A stretch of DNA of 6,234 nucleotides from Candidatus Cloacimonadota bacterium (GCA_021157645.1 JAGGWC010000090.1:1-6234), one strand, 5' to 3'; positions 1 to 5,904 are shown, numbered from the stretch's first letter. A program made the numbers and translations. The notes: a model not told the origin generated them from the letters alone.

Positions 1-673
1 CTCTAAAAGAAATTTTGGTATCGGCTCAGACGGAATAGTATTAATTCTCAATTCAGAAACTTGCGATGCAAAAATGGGAATGTTCAATGCAGACGGTTCT
101 GAAGGAAAGATGTGCGGATCTGCTCTACGATGCGTTTCGTATTATCTATCACAAAAAATGGGAAAAGATGAAGTAACAATAGAAACTCTTGCCGGCATTA
201 AAACCGGAATTATCAAAAGCAAAAAAGAGAGACTGGTAACAATTAATTTTGGAATTCCTAAATTTATTCAGGATGATGAGATCACTATTGATGGTTACAA
301 AGGAAATTTAATATCTATTGGAAATCCGCATTTTGTTACTTTCATGGATTCCCTTTCCGATAATATAGCCAATAATCAAGGACCAATTATTGATGATCCT
401 GCAAATTTCCCAGATGGGATCAATGTTGAATTCACGAAAAAAATAAGCGAAAGCGAAATTGATATAAAAATATGGGAACGTGGAAGTGGAGCAACTCTTG
501 CTTGTGGTACGGGAGCTTGTGCAGCAACTTTCTGCGGATTAAAAAAGGGAATTCTAAAATCACCTGTTCTTGTGCAAATGCCTGGTGGAAGTGTGACTGT
601 TGAATTAAAAAAGAACAACATTTTTTTAACTGGGAAAGTAGATCACGTATTTAATGGCAGTATAGAAATATGA
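1..673 (+). CDS. dapF: Diaminopimelate epimerase, 5' end missing (partial)
   Basis: DapF interconverts LL- and meso-diaminopimelate in the cytoplasm, the last step before the lysine / peptidoglycan branch. The reading frame is open from base 2 and enters from outside the window. The ATG at 74 is an internal Met, because the residues before it (FGIGSDGIVLI) already match the family. About 223 residues are visible, so roughly 35-50 are missing from a usual 270-280. Visible motifs are NADGSE followed by the first catalytic Cys (codon 113-115, MCGSALRC), GNPH (substrate Asn), GINVEF (substrate Asn), WERGSG (Glu/Arg that bind the substrate) and ACGTGACAA with the second catalytic Cys (codon 503-505). 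Both members of the Cys-Cys acid/base pair are therefore present. One oddity is that the usual CGN after the first Cys reads CGS. The TGA stop overlaps the next start in ATGA (670-673), which suggests translational coupling. Identification is firm. Confidence 0.95.
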   Translation, partial: SKRNFGIGSDGIVLILNSETCDAKMGMFNADGSEGKMCGSALRCVSYYLSQKMGKDEVTIETLAGIKTGIIKSKKERLVTINFGIPKFIQDDEITIDGYKGNLISIGNPHFVTFMDSLSDNIANNQGPIIDDPANFPDGINVEFTKKISESEIDIKIWERGSGATLACGTGACAATFCGLKKGILKSPVLVQMPGGSVTVELKKNNIFLTGKVDHVFNGSIEI

Positions 674-993
674 AAAAATACTTATTTATTATTATCCTGA
701 TTTTATTTGTTGCTTCTCTTCAAGCAAAAAGTAAATGGCTGGGGGAAGATAAAGTCCTACATTTTGCAGGAAGTACATTTCTCACCTACTGGAATTATGG
801 CGTAAGTAAAGATATTTTAGGACAAAACTCCAAAAAAAGTGTTTATTTTACTATCTCATTCACACTTGCTTTAGGAACAATAAAAGAGTATAGTGATAAA
901 AAACTAAAGAAAACAGATTTTAGCTGGCATGACCTGATTTATGATTCTGCAGGTGTAATTGCTGGATTCGTTTTAATAAATAATTTGAGGTAA
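670..993 (+). CDS. Small exported YfiM/DUF2279-like envelope protein
   Basis: This 107-residue protein starts inside the dapF stop codon (ATGA overlap) with no strong Shine-Dalgarno, so coupling to dapF is likely. Residues 1-19 form a signal peptide (MKKY, hydrophobic 5-17, SLQA then K20). There is no lipobox Cys, unlike enterobacterial YfiM, which is a predicted lipoprotein. The mature part keeps the spaced motif I recall for YfiM/DUF2279: D27-K28-x2-H31-F32, then G69-x2-K72-E73-x2-D76, then S85-W86-x-D88-L89-x2-D92-x2-G95. The DKVLHF start also resembles VanZ-like proteins. Moderately hydrophobic stretches at about 57-71 and 89-104 could be membrane segments. The family has no known biochemical role that I can state. 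The place between dapF and a rodZ-like gene suggests an envelope function, which is inference. Family match is moderate to good and function is unknown. Confidence 0.7.
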   Translation: MKKYLFIIILILFVASLQAKSKWLGEDKVLHFAGSTFLTYWNYGVSKDILGQNSKKSVYFTISFTLALGTIKEYSDKKLKKTDFSWHDLIYDSAGVIAGFVLINNLR

Positions 994-998
994 ATACT

Positions 999-1631
999 AT
1001 GGAAAATTCTGTAGAAAACATAACAATTGGAAAATATTTGCATTCAGTAAGAAAGAAAAAGAATTTAACGCTTGAGAATATCTCTGAAAGTACAAAAATA
1101 AAGGTGCGTCTCTTACAAAAACTCGAAAATGACCTCTTTGATGATCTGGGTGGAATAGGATACGCAAAAGCTATGATATTAACTTATGCTAAAGCACTTG
1201 GGATAACTGGAAATCAAATACATGAGCTACTACAAAAGCAATTTAATACAAAACAAAAATATAGACCGCAAAGCAATTCTACTCAACCAAGAAAGTTTTT
1301 ACTTCCAACGAAAATATTTTCCATCATGCTACTTATAATGGTTATCGCATTTCTTTCATATCTTGTAATTAATTTATATAAAGACGGGGTTCTTACTTGG
1401 CCACCGTTTAATAAAGCCGCTGTAGAAATGCAGATAAAACCAAAGGGGAAATCTAAAAAACCATTAGAGAATAAAAGTAAAAGAGTTGTTCCTGAAGTAA
1501 AAAAAAAAAATGAAATAATTTTGATGAAACAAATGGAAAAACCTGAAATAAAAACTGTTAATGATACTACTGACTATCTGGATGAGTTACTTTTCAAAGA
1601 TAAAAAAAGTCCATTTAATTACGACGAATAA
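999..1631 (+). CDS. RodZ-like protein: cytoplasmic HTH plus one transmembrane helix
   Basis: Residues 8-82 match the RodZ-type HTH_25 domain: IGKYLHSVRKKKNLTLENIS, STKIKVRLLQKLE, then the G-Y-A-K-A-x4-YAKALGI helix. In RodZ this domain sits in the cytoplasm and binds MreB, linking the actin-like cytoskeleton to the cell wall machinery. A polar linker (83-105) leads to one hydrophobic helix at about 106-127, giving the usual N-in/C-out bitopic layout. The remaining 83 residues are Lys/Glu rich and look disordered, and I see no DUF4115 beta-domain as in longer RodZ proteins. The start is well supported by GAGG at 987-990, 8 nt before ATG 999. The gap to the previous stop is only 5 nt. A run of 12 A (1499-1510) lies in the tail. 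A membrane-anchored regulator is an alternative, but the HTH_25 + TM layout favours RodZ. I leave the symbol empty because the C-terminal domain is missing. Confidence 0.8.
   Translation: MENSVENITIGKYLHSVRKKKNLTLENISESTKIKVRLLQKLENDLFDDLGGIGYAKAMILTYAKALGITGNQIHELLQKQFNTKQKYRPQSNSTQPRKFLLPTKIFSIMLLIMVIAFLSYLVINLYKDGVLTWPPFNKAAVEMQIKPKGKSKKPLENKSKRVVPEVKKKNEIILMKQMEKPEIKTVNDTTDYLDELLFKDKKSPFNYDE
1499..1510 (+). repeat. Run of 12 A inside the rodZ-like gene (possible slippage site)
   Basis: Twelve consecutive A residues cover the codons for Lys168-Lys170 and the start of Asn171 of the RodZ-like protein. Reading on with one extra A gives a TGA stop directly after the run. Reading on with one A fewer gives ATG AAA TAA, also a stop. 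Any slip would therefore cut off the last 40 or so residues but leave the HTH and membrane helix intact. Whether slippage happens cannot be seen from the sequence. Confidence 0.6.
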
Positions 1632-1634
1632 ATA

Positions 1635-4073
1635 ATGAAAAAAGTAAAATACGAACACCTTCTGGCGTCCGTTCTGAAACCAGCTCGGTATATAAATAAC
1701 GAACTTAATAGTTATGGGAAAACACCCTCAAATAATTGTGTTAATTTCTGTCTTGCATTCCCCGATGTTTATGAGATCGGCTTTTCACATCTTGGTATAA
1801 AAATTCTTTATACAATTCTCAATAATGAAAAAGATACGGTTGCTGACCGCGTTTATGCACCTTGGCCTGATTTTGGAGAGTTACTTATCAAAGAAAATAT
1901 TCCTCTTTTTGGAATCGAAAGTTCTATTGCTTGTTTCGATTTCGATGTAATTGGTTTTACTCTTCAATCTGAACTTACTTTTACCAATGTTCTTTACATG
2001 CTGGAACTGGCAAATATTTCACTTTTGAATGTTGATAGAAATGAAGATGATCCGATAATTTTGGGTGGTGGACCGGCTGGAGCAAATCCAATGCCGCTTT
2101 CAATTTTCTTTGATGCCATTCTCATTGGCGATGGAGAAAATGCAATTATAGAAATCAAAGATACATTAAAGAAGACAAAACAAAAAAGTAGAATTGAAAA
2201 ACTTTCTGCATTAGCTTATATTGAAGGAGTTTATGTTCCAACTCTTCATAAAAAGAAAACAATAAAAATACGTAAATTCATGGACTTCAACAACCTTGAT
2301 AAATCGCATAAGAATCAGCTTATTCCATGGGTCCAGCCAACTCATTACCGGTATGTTGCTGAAATCATGCGAGGTTGTTCCAAAGGCTGCAGATTCTGTT
2401 TTGCTGGAATGTTCTATCGTCCTGTTCGAGAACGCGATCCTAAAGTTATTCTTGAACAACTTATAAAAGAAGTTGGCAATTACGGATGGAGAGAAGCTGC
2501 ACTTACTTCGCTCTCCTCCAGTGATTATTCTTGTATAAAACCACTCTTGCTTGATATTTATAACAACATAGATAAATCCAGTTTATCTCTACCATCAATG
2601 CGGGTGGACAGCATTGATGATGACCTGACAAAATTAATGAGTGCAATGGGACAAACAGGACTTACGCTCGCACCGGAAGCTGGAAGCCAAAGATTAAGAG
2701 ATATTATCAATAAAAATATAACTGAAGAAGATATTTTTAAAAGTATTCAAATTGCACTTAATAATGGTTGGCGACTGGTCAAATTATATTTCATGATCGG
2801 ACTTCCCTTTGAAAACGATGATGACATTAAGGGAATTATCAAACTTATTGAGGATATCATAAAAATATCAGGGAAAAGACTACAGATCAATGTTGCCATC
2901 TCACCCTTCGTACCCAAACCCTTCACACCTTTTCAGTGGGCAAAGATGGACAATAAAGAAACAATGCTTTCTAAAATTTATCAAATCCGCAACGGACTTA
3001 AAAAATATAAATTCGTAAGAGTAAAATACCATGAAGTGGATACTTCCATTTTAGAATGCATTATCGGGCGAGGTGATAAAACAATTGGCAAGCTTATTTA
3101 TAAAGCATATAATTATGGTGCGAAATTTGATGGTTGGAACGAGCATTTTAATTACCGGTACTGGCAAACTGCAATTGATGATCTGAATATTGATATTTCA
3201 AACTACACGGATGCAATAGATTTAGAAAAAACTCTTCCCTGGGATCAAATTAATATTGAAATAACAAAGAAATTTTTATTAGAAGAATGGAGAAAAGCAA
3301 AAGAGGTGCAATTAACAGAAGACTGTCGCGACGGAGTTTGTACATACTGTGGTATCTGTGATAAAGAAGTACAACCTCAATATGCTCCTCATAAAGAAAT
3401 TCCTCCTTTTAAAATTGCAGTGGATGAACAATCTAACATTCCGAATATTCATTATCGTGTTTTCTTCAGTAAAATTGGCAGGTTACGATTTGTTGCTCAT
3501 CTTGATACAATGCGAATGATTCATAATATTTTACGAGCTGTAGATTTGCCGGTTGTGTTTTCGCATGGTTACAATATTCATCCTAAAGCTGCCTTAGGAG
3601 CACCATTACCACTTGGTGTACAAGGAGAAAATGAGTATTTTGATTTTGTCCTGAAAGAAGAAACTTCAACCGAATTAATCTTTGCACAATTTGATAAAAT
3701 TATGCCAAAGCAACTTAAATTAAAAAAGGTGATCCCAATTGAAAACAAACAAATGCGTGCTATGAATTATTATGAATTTGAAAAGATTTCAGTTATCACT
3801 CCGAATGAAAATGCTGAAAGCTTCCATCAAAAGACTATTGAATTTAATAAAGCAAAAGAATGGCCATTTACACGAATTCGTAAAGGTAAAAAGAAAACTG
3901 GTAACTTAAAAGATATTATCCACAAAATTGAATGGGAAAACACAGAACTTACTATTATAAAGAAAACTGTTGGCGCCAGTATTTTTGATTGTTTACAACA
4001 TATTTATGAAATAGAAAGGGATAACACTAACGATTTTGAGATCATCCGCCGTGAACTAATCCATGAAGTGTAA
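1635..4073 (+). CDS. B12-binding-like radical SAM protein fused to DUF2344 (TIGR03960 + TIGR03936 type)
   Basis: This is an 812-residue fused protein of a conserved family without an assigned reaction. Residues about 35-190 form a Rossmann-like region that resembles B12-binding domains of radical SAM enzymes (AFPDVYEIGFSHLG at 41-54, GGGPAGANPMPL from 144). I do not see the DxHxxG cobalamin motif. The radical SAM core follows, with the 4Fe-4S cysteines C248-x3-C252-x2-C255 (CSKGCRFC) and the downstream LTLAPEAGSQRLR at 343-355. A second cysteine group, C564-x4-C569-x2-C572-x2-C575 (DCRDGVCTYCGIC), could hold another metal cluster. From about 604 to the end is the DUF2344/TIGR03936 domain (YRVFFSKIGRLRFVAHLD, then SHGYNIHPKAALGAPLPLG). 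In Firmicutes the equivalent genes commonly neighbour rng, rplU and rpmA, which hints at RNA or ribosome work; no such gene is visible here. The ATG lies 3 nt after the rodZ-like stop with no clear Shine-Dalgarno, so coupling is likely. No frameshift is seen. Confidence 0.88.
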   Translation: MKKVKYEHLLASVLKPARYINNELNSYGKTPSNNCVNFCLAFPDVYEIGFSHLGIKILYTILNNEKDTVADRVYAPWPDFGELLIKENIPLFGIESSIACFDFDVIGFTLQSELTFTNVLYMLELANISLLNVDRNEDDPIILGGGPAGANPMPLSIFFDAILIGDGENAIIEIKDTLKKTKQKSRIEKLSALAYIEGVYVPTLHKKKTIKIRKFMDFNNLDKSHKNQLIPWVQPTHYRYVAEIMRGCSKGCRFCFAGMFYRPVRERDPKVILEQLIKEVGNYGWREAALTSLSSSDYSCIKPLLLDIYNNIDKSSLSLPSMRVDSIDDDLTKLMSAMGQTGLTLAPEAGSQRLRDIINKNITEEDIFKSIQIALNNGWRLVKLYFMIGLPFENDDDIKGIIKLIEDIIKISGKRLQINVAISPFVPKPFTPFQWAKMDNKETMLSKIYQIRNGLKKYKFVRVKYHEVDTSILECIIGRGDKTIGKLIYKAYNYGAKFDGWNEHFNYRYWQTAIDDLNIDISNYTDAIDLEKTLPWDQINIEITKKFLLEEWRKAKEVQLTEDCRDGVCTYCGICDKEVQPQYAPHKEIPPFKIAVDEQSNIPNIHYRVFFSKIGRLRFVAHLDTMRMIHNILRAVDLPVVFSHGYNIHPKAALGAPLPLGVQGENEYFDFVLKEETSTELIFAQFDKIMPKQLKLKKVIPIENKQMRAMNYYEFEKISVITPNENAESFHQKTIEFNKAKEWPFTRIRKGKKKTGNLKDIIHKIEWENTELTIIKKTVGASIFDCLQHIYEIERDNTNDFEIIRRELIHEV

Positions 4074-4134
4074 AAAATATTACCAAATTTGAATAGAGTC
4101 ATTGCGAACCTTGTTGGTGTAATTATAGGTCGAT

Positions 4135-4158
4135 TATTAGAACATTATATTAGAACAT
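4135..4158 (+). repeat. Direct repeat of 11 nt, period 13
   Basis: TATTAGAACAT occurs at 4135-4145 and again, without mismatch, at 4148-4158. The 2-nt spacer makes the period 13 nt. It could be a small tandem duplication or a paired protein-binding site; nothing in the window decides between these. Confidence 0.75.
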
Positions 4159-4170
4159 GGCATACAACCG

Positions 4171-4196
4171 TTAAGCGCCATAGTCATGGCGCTTAA
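4171..4196. repeat. Perfect 11-bp hairpin with 4-nt loop
   Basis: TTAAGCGCCAT (4171-4181) and ATGGCGCTTAA (4186-4196) are perfect inverted copies around the loop AGTC. The stem is strong for this AT-rich context. What follows is TATCACGG, not a T run, so it is not a standard intrinsic terminator on the + strand. On the - strand the following bases (CGGTTGTATG) are not a T run either. It could still serve as a transcript-end stabilising stem for the upstream operon. Its last three bases overlap the 14-bp inverted repeat that follows. Confidence 0.85.
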
Positions 4197-4305
4197 TATC
4201 ACGGTGTAATGCTTGTCTTCACGCCTACGGCGCTTAACAAGCGTGTTAGCGAAGTCTTATACAAATAAATTTGTAACAACATACGCCACACACACCGTGA
4301 TATTA
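4194..4305. repeat. 112-bp segment bounded by a perfect 14-bp inverted repeat
   Basis: TAATATCACGGTGT (4194-4207) is repeated in inverse orientation, without mismatch, as ACACCGTGATATTA (4292-4305), with 84 nt between. A chance perfect 14-bp pair at this distance is unlikely. The inside carries a hairpin at 4209-4244 and a smaller palindrome at 4260-4275 (TACAAA/TTTGTA). The outermost bases are TA on both sides, which would fit a TA target duplication flanking a small non-autonomous element. It would equally fit the closing stem of a branched RNA. No coding capacity is present. The nature is inferred; the repeat itself is directly visible. Confidence 0.7.
4209..4244. repeat. Internal hairpin within the 112-bp segment
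   Basis: GCTTGT (4211-4216) pairs with ACAAGC (4237-4242), extended by a wobble and an A-T pair to 4209/4244. Inside it, CGCC (4222-4225) pairs with GGCG (4229-4232) around the loop TAC, with an internal loop of 5 and 4 nt between the two stems. The segment GGCGCTTAA (4229-4237) is also a second copy of the right arm of the hairpin at 4171-4196, so alternative pairings are possible. Confidence 0.55.
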
Positions 4306-4330
4306 TATCGCATCAAAGGATTAAAAAAGA

Positions 4331-4358
4331 TTGATTTAAAAAACTTTCATTTTATAGA
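4331..4358 (+). promoter_or_regulatory. Candidate sigma-70-like promoter for the secreted-protein gene
   Basis: TTGATT (4331-4336) and TATAGA (4353-4358) are separated by 16 nt and lie about 40 nt before the start codon at 4398. A second weak -10-like GATAAT occurs at 4366-4371. The region is so AT-rich that such matches are expected by chance, and the Bacteroidetes-type TAnnTTTG box is not clearly present. This is a candidate only. Confidence 0.35.
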
Positions 4359-4387
4359 TTGTTTTTGATAATATGAAATTTTTTATT

Positions 4388-4392
4388 GGAGG
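4388..4392 (+). promoter_or_regulatory. Ribosome binding site GGAGG that fixes the start at 4398
   Basis: GGAGG lies 5 nt before ATG 4398. An in-frame TTG at 4386 would start before and across this site, with no Shine-Dalgarno of its own. It would also put four extra residues (MEVI) before a normal MNRR signal-peptide start. The site therefore supports 4398 as the real start. Confidence 0.85.
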
Positions 4393-4397
4393 TTATT

Positions 4398-5816
4398 ATG
4401 AACCGAAGAATATTGATTTTTTTTACTTTCTGCTTTTTACTTTTTGTTTTTGGGCTTTCTGCTCAGGACACCTGGGTACACAACTATGCTCCTTTCGGAA
4501 ACGGAGACGACGAGAACTATACAGTAAGAAACATTGCAGTTTGCCAGGATGGTGGTTACGTAGTTAACGGAACTTACATCTACGATGATTCACCTTATGT
4601 GATTATTGAGTATGGTTTTCTAATGAAAACCGACAGCGACGGTAACTTTCTTTGGGCAAAACAAGACACCGTTAGTTTTATAGAACGAACCGAATCACTT
4701 GCCTTTGTAGAAACCGATGATAGTGGTTTTATCTCTGCTGTTACAAACAGCACTATTGGCGGTGGTAATGCACTCATAAAAAGAGACAGTGAAGGCAACC
4801 GAGAATGGGTTGTAGATAATGGAGAATTCCAAGTCTGGTCTATGACAAAAACCAGTGACGGCAATATTGTACTTTCTGGAATATTATCATTAGGCTTACC
4901 CGCAATTAGAAAGATAAACCAGGCAGGAACAGAACTGTGGACGCAAACCTATAACCCCAGTAACAATAGGGAAACGGGCAGGCTTTTTTCTATTATTGAA
5001 ACTTCCGACGGAGATTTAGCTTCAACGGGCTATATCCAAGGCAACAACTTAGATATTTTTGTTCTAAAAACAGATGCTTATGGTGATACATTATGGACAC
5101 GCACTTATGATGGATTTGGATATGGTGATTTGGGATATTGTGTAATAGAAACAAGTTCATCAGATTTCCTAGTATATGCTACATATGAAGAATTTATATC
5201 ATCGATTAATATTTTTCTAACGTATTCTAGTAATGGTTATCTTCTCTCATCTCACACATTTAATGAGATAATACAAGCATCCGCTGTAATTCAAACACAA
5301 GATGAAGATTTTGTTTCTTGTGCTTATCCAGGTAATTTAAAAATTGATAGTGAATACAATGTTGAATGGCTTAGTGATTATGGCGGCTATGGCGGGGATA
5401 AAAGCATACTTGAAACCAATGATAATTTCTTGGTATTTCCAAGCACACACTACAGTGGCTCAACTCAAAGAATTAAAATAACTAAAACCAATGGAAATGG
5501 ACAGGTGACATCTACGGATGATTTACTTATAACAAAACCAAATTATATTTCATTAATCTGTTACCCTAATCCTTTTAATCCTGAGACTGTAATCCAATAT
5601 CAAATTTCAGAGGTAAGCAAAATATCTTTGGCAATATATAACATCAAAGGACAACTGATCAAAAATCTTGTTGATGACTTTGAACAGACTGGAATACATT
5701 CAGTTGTCTGGTCAGGTAAAGATGATAAAAATGATCCTGTTAGTTCGGGGATATATTTTTCCAGGTTAGAGGTTGATAATAAAATTTTAACAAGGCGGAT
5801 GATCTTATTGAAATAG
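4398..5816 (+). CDS. Secreted repeat protein (probable beta-propeller) with C-terminal sorting domain
   Basis: The 472-residue product begins with a clear signal peptide: MNRR, hydrophobic 5-20, probable cleavage after LSA (22). About seven degenerate repeats of 40-52 residues follow, each with a K-x-D/N-x-x-G-x-x-x-W core at about 77, 128, 172, 224, 275, 315 and 361 (KTDSDGNFLW is the clearest; the fifth and last have lost the Trp). Between cores, phrases such as ETSDGD and QDGGYVVNGTY recur. This fits the outward strands of a seven-bladed beta-propeller, which is inference. Residues about 388-472 (CYPNPFNPET, LAIYNIKGQLIKNL, SGIYFSRLE, TRRMILLK) form a FlgD-Ig-like type-A sorting domain, as on proteins exported by the type IX system. 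The product is thus expected outside the cell or on its surface. Its ligand is unknown and I see no catalytic motif. It stands apart from the upstream operon, with its own promoter candidate. Base composition changes near 5040. Confidence 0.85.
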   Translation: MNRRILIFFTFCFLLFVFGLSAQDTWVHNYAPFGNGDDENYTVRNIAVCQDGGYVVNGTYIYDDSPYVIIEYGFLMKTDSDGNFLWAKQDTVSFIERTESLAFVETDDSGFISAVTNSTIGGGNALIKRDSEGNREWVVDNGEFQVWSMTKTSDGNIVLSGILSLGLPAIRKINQAGTELWTQTYNPSNNRETGRLFSIIETSDGDLASTGYIQGNNLDIFVLKTDAYGDTLWTRTYDGFGYGDLGYCVIETSSSDFLVYATYEEFISSINIFLTYSSNGYLLSSHTFNEIIQASAVIQTQDEDFVSCAYPGNLKIDSEYNVEWLSDYGGYGGDKSILETNDNFLVFPSTHYSGSTQRIKITKTNGNGQVTSTDDLLITKPNYISLICYPNPFNPETVIQYQISEVSKISLAIYNIKGQLIKNLVDDFEQTGIHSVVWSGKDDKNDPVSSGIYFSRLEVDNKILTRRMILLK

Positions 5817-5904
5817 AAAGTCAAAAAAATTGTATAACTCTTAGCACAAGTAGTCGCCCCGCTCTTCTTGTCGCCAATTTCCCATTAAGCAAAACTCCGC
5901 TTTG
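5817..5904. other. Convergent spacer with a weak hairpin next to the - strand stop
   Basis: The 88 nt separate two converging genes. AGCAAA (5888-5893) and TTTGCT (5901-5906) can pair around a 7-nt loop and overlap the TAG stop of the - strand gene. GTCGCC occurs twice (5853-5858 and 5870-5875). No T run follows the hairpin on either strand, so a terminator role is possible but not shown. Confidence 0.4.

Larger units (their letters stand above)
4074..4397. other. Intergenic region of 324 nt with repeats, hairpins and a promoter
   Basis: No convincing gene lies here on either strand. From left to right it holds an AT-rich stretch after the radical SAM stop, the string GTCATTGCGA (4098-4107), an 11-nt direct repeat, a perfect hairpin, a 112-bp segment bounded by inverted repeats, and an AT-rich promoter-like end with the ribosome binding site of the secreted-protein gene. 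The core from about 4171 to 4305 is visibly richer in G+C than the flanks. No hairpin here is followed by a run of T, so I cannot name a classical terminator for the upstream operon. Confidence 0.8.

Noticed and set aside
74..76. ATG at 74 as the start of dapF
   Set aside because: The frame is open to the window edge and the 24 residues before it already match DapF (FGIGSDG), so the gene is cut by the window rather than starting here.
376..621. 81-residue - strand reading frame inside dapF
   Set aside because: It lies fully opposite conserved DapF motifs, so it is a shadow frame; no ribosome binding site or recognisable domain.
2211..2459. 82-residue - strand reading frame inside the radical SAM gene
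   Set aside because: It is opposite the conserved CSKGCRFC region and its product has no recognisable features.
4171..4200. Intrinsic terminator of the upstream operon
   Set aside because: The stem is strong but no T run follows on either strand, and it lies almost 100 nt after the stop codon. I keep it as a hairpin only.
4204..4251. Integron attC-like site (GCTTAAC near GTTAGC, with partly paired arms)
   Set aside because: The right side recalls attC arms, but the GTTRRRY box is not matched (GTTAGCG) and the left box reads GTGTAAT rather than RYYYAAC. The perfect GTTAAGC/GCTTAAC pair at 4170-4176 and 4232-4238 is in the wrong order for attC. No integrase or cassette series is visible.
4386..4397. 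TTG at 4386 as start of the secreted-protein gene
   Set aside because: The GGAGG at 4388-4392 would lie inside the coding region; ATG 4398 has ideal spacing and gives a normal signal peptide.
4373..4567. 64-residue + strand reading frame overlapping the signal-peptide gene
   Set aside because: It has no ribosome binding site, overlaps the well-supported start at 4398 in another frame, and its product is Arg/Trp/Cys-rich without a recognisable pattern.
4595..4864. 89-residue - strand reading frame inside the secreted-protein gene
   Set aside because: Shadow of the repeat region; Ser/Thr/Leu-rich product as expected from reading such repeats in reverse.
5600..5824. 74-residue - strand reading frame opposite the sorting domain
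   Set aside because: It is opposite a conserved C-terminal sorting domain and has no independent support.
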